A stretch of DNA of 6,361 nt from Gammaproteobacteria bacterium (GTDB lineage Bacteria > Pseudomonadota > Gammaproteobacteria > GRL18). Made by a program: the position numbers and the translations under genes. The notes beneath the pieces are model-generated. The model saw nothing but the letters and a program-made list of their open reading frames with translations, had not been told where the DNA came from and made no database searches. The stretch spans positions 1 through 6,361 of the forward strand of contig JAGLFC010000111.1 in the NCBI GenBank assembly GCA_023144715.1, given 5' to 3'. Shown here in pieces: positions 1 through 6,008 of the stretch; position 1 is the stretch's first letter; every line of letters begins with the position of its first letter.

Positions 1-821
1 GCGTTATTTTCTAATTGTCTAATACGTTCAGCAGAAATATTATATTTACCAGCAAGCTCTTGTAAGGTTTGCTTATCGTCATTAAGCCAACGTTGTGACA
101 CAATATCACGACTGCGATCATCCAGTGTTGCTAAAGCAGAATGTAATAATTCAGATTGCATTTTTTTAATATCTGTTTTAATCACAGATTGCTCGGGTGA
201 TAAATCAGCCGATTCTAAATAATGTGCGGGTACAACAGGAGTACTTTCACTGTCTTCATCATCATAACCATCAAAAGCATTGTCTTGATAGGTGAGTCGT
301 GCTTCCATTTGCAAAACATCTTTGGTGGTAACATCAAGTTCTTCTGCAACGGTATGTACTTCTTTATTAGAAAACCAACCCAAACGCTTTTTTTTACGAC
401 GTAGATTAAAAAATAATTTACGTTGTGCCTTGGTGGTGGCAATTTTCACAATACGCCAGTTACGTAAAATGTATTCATGGATTTCTGCTTTAATCCAATG
501 TACCGCAAAGGAGACCAAACGTACTTTTTTGTCTGGATCAAAACGTTTTACGGCTTTCATCAAACCAATATTGCCTTCTTGGATTAAGTCACCTTGAGGC
601 AGACCATAACCACGATAACCGCGGGCAATATGTACGACAAAACGTAAGTGTGACATAATCATGCGTTGTGCTGCATCTAAATCGCCACTATCTTTAACTT
701 GTTGTCCTAATGAAGATTCTTCTTCAGGGGTCAGCATAGAGATTGAATTGACCGCACTGATGTAACTTTCAAGACTCCCTGTGGGTACTGCTAATGGTAT
801 GGCTAAAGATTTTTTTGTCAT
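1..821 (-). CDS. rpoH: RNA polymerase sigma-32 factor RpoH (3' end cut by window edge)
   Basis: This is the heat-shock sigma factor, which directs RNA polymerase to chaperone and protease promoters in the cytoplasm. I translated the whole frame: 273 complete codons plus two bases, with no stop or frameshift. Against E. coli RpoH (284 aa) only about ten C-terminal residues lie outside the window. Region 2 contains GDLIQEGNIGLMKAVKRFDP and FAVHWIKAEIHEYILRNW. The RpoH-specific box QRKLFFNLR lies at about residues 133-141 and separates it from RpoD and RpoS. The region 4.2 helix-turn-helix (TLQELAGKYNISAERIRQLE) is at about 252-270. The start ATG is preceded by AAGGA at a spacing of 8 bases. An acidic stretch (YDDEDSES) joins regions 3 and 4, as in E. 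coli. It lies downstream of radC on the same strand, but with its own promoter-like sequence in a 159-base gap. Family and start are secure; its regulation is not visible. Confidence 0.97.
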   Translation of the reverse strand, partial: MTKKSLAIPLAVPTGSLESYISAVNSISMLTPEEESSLGQQVKDSGDLDAAQRMIMSHLRFVVHIARGYRGYGLPQGDLIQEGNIGLMKAVKRFDPDKKVRLVSFAVHWIKAEIHEYILRNWRIVKIATTKAQRKLFFNLRRKKKRLGWFSNKEVHTVAEELDVTTKDVLQMEARLTYQDNAFDGYDDEDSESTPVVPAHYLESADLSPEQSVIKTDIKKMQSELLHSALATLDDRSRDIVSQRWLNDDKQTLQELAGKYNISAERIRQLENN

Positions 822-829
822 GTAAATTT

Positions 830-834
830 TCCTT
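830..834 (-). promoter_or_regulatory. ribosome binding site of rpoH
   Basis: AAGGA on the minus strand lies 8 bases upstream of the rpoH ATG at 821. It supports that start, which also gives the N-terminus expected for the family. Confidence 0.7.
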
Positions 835-912
835 TTTTACGGATATAATTTTTTTATAAAGAAAAAACGTATAAATATTATGTAAAATTATTTCTGAGTA
901 ATTTAGTCAAGT

Positions 913-940
913 ATTGTATCATTCTTTATTTTCTTTACAA
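913..940 (-). promoter_or_regulatory. candidate sigma70-type promoter of rpoH
   Basis: On the minus strand TTGTAA (940-935) and TACAAT (918-913) are separated by 16 bases, matching the -35 and -10 consensus at 4/6 and 5/6. Transcription would start near 906, giving an AU-rich leader of about 85 bases before the ATG. I see no convincing sigma32 or sigma24 type promoter. The whole gap 822-980 is otherwise noncoding, with no strong GC stem-loop to terminate radC transcription. In AT-rich DNA such matches arise by chance, so this is only a candidate. Confidence 0.4.
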
Positions 941-980
941 GAGTTAGACTGATAAAATTTGACAAAGTTCATTAATTATC

Positions 981-1655
981 TCAAATAATACCTCTTTCAG
1001 CAAGAGAAACTGTTTCGCCATTACCAATAATAAAATGATCCAGCAAACGAATATCCACTAATCCTAACGCCTCTTTAAGACGTATTGTAATACGTTCGTC
1101 TGCCGTGCTAGGTTCTGCTACACCAGAAGGATGATTATGAGCAATAATAAGGGCGGCCGCATTATGTTCTAAGGCTTTTTTGACGACTTCTCTGGGATAT
1201 ACAGAGGCACTATCAATAGTACCTCGAAAAAGCTCTTCAAATTTTATCACTTGATGTCGATTATCTAAAAATAGGGCAGCAAAAACCTCATAAGGTCGAT
1301 CTCTGAGTTGATGGCTTAAATAGTGTCGAGTTTCTTCTGGGCTGGAAATAACATCTTGTCATTCAAGTGTTTCGTTGAGATAACGCTTGGACATCTCTAA
1401 GACCGCTTGTAGTTGAACATATTTAGCAGGTCCAATACCTTTGGAAGCACAAAATTCTTCCAAATTAGCACTGAATAAATTTCTTAATGAAGAAAATTCA
1501 TTTAATAAACTATAGGCCAAATCAATGGCAGTCATGCCTTTTGTACCTGTGCGTAAAAAAATGGCAAGTAATTCAGCATCCGTGAGGGCGTTTGCCCCTC
1601 GTTGTAATAATTTTTCACGAGGACGTTCGGCTTCAGGCCAGTCACTAATAGGCAT
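981..1655 (-). pseudogene. radC: radC, RadC/JAB-MPN family protein, interrupted by an in-frame TGA
   Basis: One continuous frame of 224 sense-length codons plus terminal stop, matching the 222-224 aa of E. coli RadC, is broken only by TGA at codon 99 (1361-1359). Before the stop lie the N-terminal ISDWPEAERPREKLL segment, ALTDAELLAIFLRTG, and a helix-hairpin-helix (GIGPAK at about residues 73-78). After it comes SSPEETRHYL, then the MPN/JAB domain with the metal-site motif AHNHPSG (His173, His175), PSTAD (Asp186), LDHFIIG and the closing SLAERGII. Translation resumes in the same frame, so this is a nonsense codon and not a frameshift. The part after the stop has no in-frame ATG; the first alternative start is GTG at 1250, which would give an 89-residue JAB fragment. 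I chose the ATG at 1655 because GGAG sits 6 bases upstream and the protein then begins as RadC proteins usually do; the TTG at 1667 overlaps that site. The biochemical role of RadC is unsettled. Product status is uncertain: decay, readthrough, or a sequence error. Confidence 0.9.
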
Positions 1656-1661
1656 TCCATG

Positions 1662-1665
1662 CTCC
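1662..1665 (-). promoter_or_regulatory. ribosome binding site deciding the radC start
   Basis: GGAG on the minus strand ends 6 bases before the ATG at 1655. It favours that ATG over the upstream in-frame TTG at 1667, which overlaps the site itself. Confidence 0.65.
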
Positions 1666-1670
1666 AAATT

Positions 1671-1691
1671 GTAATAAATGATAGTTATTAC
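1671..1691. repeat. perfect 7-bp inverted repeat in the radC leader
   Basis: GTAATAA (1671-1677) and TTATTAC (1685-1691) are perfect inverted arms around a 7-base spacer. A second small palindrome, GGTATTACC (1701-1709), lies ten bases further on and shares the TATTAC core. The pair lies between the radC start and the candidate divergent promoters, a position where an operator could act. The arms are AT-rich with no U-tract that would make a terminator. Function is not shown by the sequence and chance is a real alternative. Confidence 0.3.
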
Positions 1692-1704
1692 TGTTGTTTA
1701 GGTA

Positions 1705-1733
1705 TTACCATCATAAACGATTTAGAAAATAAT
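1705..1733 (+). promoter_or_regulatory. candidate promoter of the coaBC-dut-algC unit
   Basis: TTACCA (1705-1710) and AATAAT (1728-1733) have a 17-base spacer and match at 4/6 and 5/6. Transcription would start near 1740 with a leader of about 53 bases. A competing pair, TTGCGA (1757-1762) and TAAAAT (1781-1786) with an 18-base spacer, scores the same but would place the start of transcription on the coaBC ATG itself. I cannot choose between them by eye. Confidence 0.3.
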
Positions 1734-1738
1734 GTAAG
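1710..1738 (-). promoter_or_regulatory. candidate sigma70-type promoter of radC
   Basis: On the minus strand CTTACA (1738-1733) and TATGAT (1715-1710) are 17 bases apart, matching consensus at 4/6 and 5/6. The start of transcription would be near 1703, leaving a leader of about 48 bases that contains the inverted repeat at 1671-1691. It overlaps a plus-strand candidate promoter, as is common between divergent genes. Confidence 0.35.
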
Positions 1739-1792
1739 AGAGTTTTTAGTTTGTTATTGCGATGAAGGCTTACTAATCGTTAAAATAGTCAA

Positions 1793-3043
1793 ATGAGTAT
1801 TATGAAAAATAAAAAAATTATTTTAGGGGTCTGTGGGGGAATTGCTGCCTATAAATCTGTTGGCTTACTTCGTCTGTTAATGAAACAAGATGCACAGGTG
1901 CAAGTTGTGATGACTCAGGCAAGTACTGAGTTTATTAATCCTTTAACATTTCAAGCGTTGTCAGGTAGAGCTGTACGCACGACACTGTTTGATCCCGATG
2001 CAGAAGCGGCTATGGGGCATATTGAATTGGCACGGTGGGCGGATATGATTATTATTGCCCCTGCAACGGCCAATACTATTGCTAAAATTACTCATGGGTT
2101 TGCTGATAATTTATTAACCACCTTATGTCTGGCGAGTCAAGCACGTTTACTGATTGCTCCTGCTATGAATGAGAAAATGTGGCGCAATGAAGCCGTGCAA
2201 AATAATATTAACAGTTTATCGACAAGGGACAATGTGTTTATCTGTGGGCCAGAAGAAGGTGAACAAGCTTGTGGTGATATTGGTGCGGGTCGAATGACAG
2301 AACCCGATGACTTATTAACGTATTGTATGATGCAATTAAGTTGTGAGAAAAATAGTGCATCCTTATCAGGACAAAAAGTATTGATTACTGCTGGGCCCAC
2401 AATTGAAGATATTGATCCTGTTCGCTATCTTAGTAATCGCAGTAGTGGCAAAATGGGCTATGCTATTGCACAAGCTGCTCAAGAGCAGGGTGCAGACGTT
2501 CTTTTGGTCAGTGGTGTAGTGGCTTTGAAGGTGCCTAAAGGGATTAAAGTGATCACAGTGCGTAGTGCTAAACAAATGTATGATGCGGTATTTCAACATA
2601 TTGCTGATATTGATATTTTTATTGCAACGGCTGCTGTTGCTGATTATCGACCAATAGATATAATAGCCAGTAAAATTAAAAAAACAGCGGATAAAATGAC
2701 GATTGAATGTGTTAAAAATCCTGATATTTTAGCTGCTGTGGGTGCATTGGAAGATAAACCTATTATGATTGGCTTTGCAGCTGAAACCCATGATATAAAA
2801 AAATATGCACTGGATAAATTAGACAGAAAAAATCTTGATATGATTGTGGCTAATGAAGTCGGAGAACAAAAAGGCTTTGAAGTTGATACAAATGAACTGC
2901 ACTTATTTTGGCGTGCATTCACTCATCATCATGTTAATGAAGAACAAAAAAAATACTATAAAAAATTAGCCTATGCCAGTAAAACACAATTAGCCCAACA
3001 ATTAATAAACGAAATAACGAGGACGCTAGTGAATGATGAATGA
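1793..3043 (+). CDS. coaBC: bifunctional phosphopantothenoylcysteine decarboxylase / phosphopantothenate-cysteine ligase
   Basis: CoaBC (Dfp) carries out two consecutive cytoplasmic steps of coenzyme A synthesis: CTP-dependent coupling of 4'-phosphopantothenate to cysteine, then FMN-dependent decarboxylation to 4'-phosphopantetheine. The 416 residues (E. coli 406) hold both domains in the usual order. The CoaC flavoprotein part has GVCGGIAAYK (12-21), active-site His76 in GHIELARWAD, PATANT (90-95), PAMNEKMW (123-130, Asn126) and the substrate-flap Cys160 in QACGDIGAGRM. The CoaB part begins near 195 with LITAGPTIEDIDPVRYLSN (Asn215), then ATAAVADYRP, KIKK (294-297), VKNPDIL and GFAAET (327-332). 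No key residue is missing. A second in-frame ATG follows at 1802; neither has a strong ribosome binding site, so the exact start is uncertain by three residues. The 3' end overlaps dut by 11 bases. It ends in TGA, which argues against reassignment of TGA in this genome. Confidence 0.97.
   Translation: MSIMKNKKIILGVCGGIAAYKSVGLLRLLMKQDAQVQVVMTQASTEFINPLTFQALSGRAVRTTLFDPDAEAAMGHIELARWADMIIIAPATANTIAKITHGFADNLLTTLCLASQARLLIAPAMNEKMWRNEAVQNNINSLSTRDNVFICGPEEGEQACGDIGAGRMTEPDDLLTYCMMQLSCEKNSASLSGQKVLITAGPTIEDIDPVRYLSNRSSGKMGYAIAQAAQEQGADVLLVSGVVALKVPKGIKVITVRSAKQMYDAVFQHIADIDIFIATAAVADYRPIDIIASKIKKTADKMTIECVKNPDILAAVGALEDKPIMIGFAAETHDIKKYALDKLDRKNLDMIVANEVGEQKGFEVDTNELHLFWRAFTHHHVNEEQKKYYKKLAYASKTQLAQQLINEITRTLVNDE
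3019..3023 (+). promoter_or_regulatory. ribosome binding site of dut inside coaBC
   Basis: GAGGA within the last codons of coaBC lies 9 bases before the ATG at 3033 (12 before the adjacent ATG at 3036). Either ATG of the MMN start could be used. The placement is consistent with translational coupling. Confidence 0.65.
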
Positions 3044-3491
3044 AGTTGATATTAAAATTCTTGATCCAAGAATGGGGGATGAATTTCCCCTGCCTGAATA
3101 TGCCACTGATGGTTCAGCAGGAATGGATTTAAGGGCATTATTAGATGAAGACAAAGAGCTATTACCTGATGAAACACTCTTAATTCCAACAGGTTTGGCG
3201 ATTCATATTGCAAATCATAACATGGCAGCAATGATCTTACCTCGTTCAGGATTAGGGCATAAGCACGGTATTGTTTTAGGTAATTTAGTGGGTTTAATTG
3301 ATTCAGATTATCAAGGACAATTGTTTGTTTCTTGTTGGAATCGGGGTAAGACTGCTTTTACCATTCAACAAGGTGAACGGATTGCACAGTTAATTTTTGT
3401 ACCAGTGATACAGGCAAATTTTAATATTGTGGATTCTTTTGAACAAAGCAAACGAGGTGATGGTGGTTTTGGGCATACTGGAAGTGATTAA
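3033..3491 (+). CDS. dut: deoxyuridine 5'-triphosphate nucleotidohydrolase (dUTPase)
   Basis: Dut hydrolyses dUTP to dUMP and pyrophosphate, keeping uracil out of DNA and feeding thymidylate synthesis. At 152 residues it matches the homotrimeric family (E. coli 151). All five motifs are present: I AGMDLRA (29-35), II PRSGLG (70-75), III GLIDSDYQGQL (87-97) with the catalytic Asp90 and the uracil-pocket Tyr93, IV GERIAQL (114-120), and V RGDGGFGHTG (141-150), the C-terminal arm that closes over the nucleotide. No motif is altered, so it should be active. The start overlaps the end of coaBC by 11 bases and its TAA shares one base with the next ATG, placing it in the middle of a tightly packed unit. 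coaBC-dut adjacency is widespread in gammaproteobacteria, including E. coli. Confidence 0.97.
   Translation: MMNEVDIKILDPRMGDEFPLPEYATDGSAGMDLRALLDEDKELLPDETLLIPTGLAIHIANHNMAAMILPRSGLGHKHGIVLGNLVGLIDSDYQGQLFVSCWNRGKTAFTIQQGERIAQLIFVPVIQANFNIVDSFEQSKRGDGGFGHTGSD
3480..3484 (+). promoter_or_regulatory. ribosome binding site of the algC-type gene inside dut
   Basis: GGAAG in the last codons of dut lies 6 bases before the ATG at 3491. This supports the long form of the downstream protein, including its membrane segment, over any internal start. Confidence 0.65.
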
Positions 3492-5968
3492 TGATGAATA
3501 AGTCTAAATTAACTGGCTTTATCTCAAACAAAAAAGATAAAAATAAGGATCACACTCCTATGGATGACACAAAAAAATTGCTGGTTTATCGCCTTTTATT
3601 GTTATTTATCCTGTTAATTTTTTCTTTAGCATTATTCTATGGGGCTTCTTTAAGTAAAGAAAGAGCTGAAAAAAAATACTCTGAACACATTAAAGAAAAT
3701 GCAAATAAAGAACTCACTGTGTCGATAAAACAGATTAATCACATCTTAGCAAAAAAAACTGAACCCTTTAATAATATTTTTCAAAAAAATGGAAAAGCCA
3801 CTCAAAATTTTACTAATCCTTCACAATTAGCAGAATTATTAAATAACGTTCAAGATCGTTTAGGAAAAGAGACTATAGTGGAGATGATCAGTGCGCATTT
3901 TGATGAAAATAGTATTATTGATAATCCTAATATGGGCTATGCTATTTTAGTAATGTTAAATGAACTCAAAGCAAGTGATAATAATATAAAAATTGAAGCA
4001 CATGGATTAAGAAGCAAAGATACCCAAATGGTTTTTATTAAAAAAATTGCATATTTTGATCCCTCATTAAAAACAGAAATTGTGATCGCTTATCTTATGG
4101 CAAAAATACCCAAATATTTTTTTAATGAGCTGAGTGCAAGTTTTAAATCACAGATGGGTTATTTTGAAATGACACAGACATTTTCAGGTCAATCAGCATT
4201 GATGTTAAAGTCAGGTGATCAGGCTTTAAAAATGATGCCTGTTTCTGTTAAACATTCTTTAAATGCAAATAATTGGTATGTTAAATTTTGGCCAGTAGAA
4301 CAAATAACCAGCCCATCATTATCATTTCTGTGGCTGGCTATTGTTTTATTAGCATTAGGGGTGTTAGGCGTAATTTCATCATTAATTTTATTATTTTTAA
4401 CGATTAAAAGTTATCAAGTTGCGAATCATATTACTATGCCAGACAAATTGATTCATACGCATCAAGATGCAGACACAAAGATAGACAGTGCTGATAAAGA
4501 AATAACGGATATTTTGCACAGTGATGAAGTAACAGATGCTATTTATGGTAAAGATCATGGTGTGGTAGTGCAGGGCATCTCAGAAGATGAAAATATAGAA
4601 GCATGTATACCAAAAATATTTCGATCCTATGATATTTGTGGTGTTGTCGGAGAGTGTATTAATGCTTCGATCTTTAAAACGATTGCTCATGCCTTTGCCA
4701 AACAGATGGTGATACAAAAACAGAAAAGAGTCTCTATTGCCTATGATGGACGTACGAGTAGCTCCACGTTAGTTAAAGCAATTATTGAGGGTATGTTAGA
4801 GTCAGGAATAGATGTAGTGGATGTTGATCAAGTCACTACTCCAATGCTCTATTTTTCAGCACTGACTCAAACTGATGGCAATGGTATCATGGTCACAGGG
4901 GGTCATAATCCAGCTGATTATAATGGTTTAAAAATAATATTAAAAGGGCAGTGTTATCGTGGCGATGTTTTTAAAACATTGAAAAAAAGGGTGATTGCTT
5001 GTCAGCGTGTTCAAGGAGAGGGTCAACTATCTAAATATGATATACGTTCTGACTATATGAATAAAATAACGGCTAATGTGATCCTTGCCAGACCTTTAAA
5101 AGTCGTTGTAGATACAGGAAATGGTATTGCTGGTCTCTTTGCATCTACTTTTTTTGAGCAATTAGGATGTACTGTGAGTGTTTTAAATAATGAAGTGGAA
5201 GGTGATTTTCCTGTTCATGATCCCGATCCTGATCGTCCAGAAAATTTAATTGATTTAATCAAGCAAGTAAAAGAAGATCATGCTGATTTAGGGATTGCCT
5301 TTGGAGGTGATGGCGTTAGAATAGGTTTGATTTCATCAGCAGGTGAGATTATTTGCCCTGATCGTGTTTTAATGTTATTAGCCAAAGATATTTTGTCTCG
5401 GCATAAACAAGCAGGCTTTTTATACGATGCTACCTCCAGTAAAAATGTAGAGCCCTTTATTAAAAAATTAGGGGGTACCGCATTAATGTATTCAAGTGGT
5501 GATTCATTAAGAAAAAATAAGTTAGCTAAAAAGGGTCTATTATTAGCTGGTGAAATGAATGGTCATATTTTTATTAGAGAGCGTTGGTTTGAATTTGATG
5601 ACGCATTTTTTGCAGCTGCTCGAATTCTTGAAATTCTTGCTATTGATTTAAGAAAATCAAGACAGGTTTTTGCTGAATTACCCGATTCTATTCATACACC
5701 TAAGATGCTTATTAAAACCAATCATAGCAAGCTTATTATGAAAAAAATTCGTCAAGATTTGAGTGTTTTTAAACGTGCTAAAATTATTACCATTGATGGC
5801 ATAAGAGCTGAATATTCAGATGGTTGGGGGATCATTAGAATCTCTAATACCGCAGAAAATTTGATGTTATGTTTTGAAGCAGATAATAAAGAGGCCTTAC
5901 AGCGTATTATAAATTTATTTAAAGAAATTCTTCTTAATATTGATAAAGAATTGGAATTTCCCTTTTAA
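3491..5968 (+). CDS. algC: membrane-anchored phosphomannomutase/phosphoglucomutase (AlgC) family protein with eroded active site
   Basis: Canonical AlgC interconverts the 1- and 6-phosphates of mannose and glucose for polysaccharide precursors, through a phosphoserine and Mg. Here 825 residues comprise a basic N-terminus (1-29), a membrane helix (about 30-52), a probably periplasmic domain (53-277) that I do not recognise, a second helix (about 278-304), a polar, partly acidic linker (305-373), and the mutase fold (374 to the end). The mutase part is colinear with Pseudomonas AlgC, as I recall it, at an offset of 363 (one gap near the end). Kept: Tyr380, Lys481 in DYNGLKI, Asp607, Arg610, Glu688, His692, and the phosphate loop RISNT (783-787). 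Changed: Arg20 to Cys383, phosphoserine Ser108 to Gly471 (TGGHNP), metal ligands Asp242 to Gly605 and Asp246 to Val609, Lys285 to Thr648, His308 to Asp671, Ser327 to Asn690. The family call is secure; mutase activity is doubtful. The gene starts on the dut stop (TAATG), so translation is probably coupled. Confidence 0.92.
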   Translation: MMNKSKLTGFISNKKDKNKDHTPMDDTKKLLVYRLLLLFILLIFSLALFYGASLSKERAEKKYSEHIKENANKELTVSIKQINHILAKKTEPFNNIFQKNGKATQNFTNPSQLAELLNNVQDRLGKETIVEMISAHFDENSIIDNPNMGYAILVMLNELKASDNNIKIEAHGLRSKDTQMVFIKKIAYFDPSLKTEIVIAYLMAKIPKYFFNELSASFKSQMGYFEMTQTFSGQSALMLKSGDQALKMMPVSVKHSLNANNWYVKFWPVEQITSPSLSFLWLAIVLLALGVLGVISSLILLFLTIKSYQVANHITMPDKLIHTHQDADTKIDSADKEITDILHSDEVTDAIYGKDHGVVVQGISEDENIEACIPKIFRSYDICGVVGECINASIFKTIAHAFAKQMVIQKQKRVSIAYDGRTSSSTLVKAIIEGMLESGIDVVDVDQVTTPMLYFSALTQTDGNGIMVTGGHNPADYNGLKIILKGQCYRGDVFKTLKKRVIACQRVQGEGQLSKYDIRSDYMNKITANVILARPLKVVVDTGNGIAGLFASTFFEQLGCTVSVLNNEVEGDFPVHDPDPDRPENLIDLIKQVKEDHADLGIAFGGDGVRIGLISSAGEIICPDRVLMLLAKDILSRHKQAGFLYDATSSKNVEPFIKKLGGTALMYSSGDSLRKNKLAKKGLLLAGEMNGHIFIRERWFEFDDAFFAAARILEILAIDLRKSRQVFAELPDSIHTPKMLIKTNHSKLIMKKIRQDLSVFKRAKIITIDGIRAEYSDGWGIIRISNTAENLMLCFEADNKEALQRIINLFKEILLNIDKELEFPF

Positions 5969-6008
5969 CGGGTCTTTAGTCCTTATTTAAAAAAAGTGTA
6001 GAAAAATT

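Noticed and set aside
215..597. Open frames of 60 to 101 codons overlapping rpoH in other frames
   Set aside because: rpoH is continuous and clearly coding through this stretch, and these frames show no family motifs.
885..904. AAATTA-N8-TAATTT inverted repeat as a terminator or operator
   Set aside because: It is a 6-bp A/T-only stem without a U-tract in very AT-rich DNA, and is expected by chance.
1251..1358. Frameshift between two radC pieces
   Set aside because: Translating through the TGA gives continuous RadC sequence (SSPEETRHYL and onward) in the same frame with no length anomaly, so only a nonsense codon is involved.
1359..1361. Genome-wide reassignment of TGA to an amino acid, or selenocysteine insertion, to explain radC
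   Set aside because: coaBC ends with TGA exactly at the expected family C-terminus, so TGA is read as stop here. RadC is not a selenoprotein, and no selenocysteine-type hairpin was recognised after the codon.
2137..2922. Minus-strand open frames opposite coaBC
   Set aside because: They lie fully within a well-supported coding gene, have no recognisable domains or binding sites, and are shadows of it.
5969..6008. Terminator or separate promoter between the algC-type gene and argB
   Set aside because: The 40 bases contain no stem-loop with U-tract and no -35/-10 pair at acceptable spacing, so readthrough into argB is the simpler reading.
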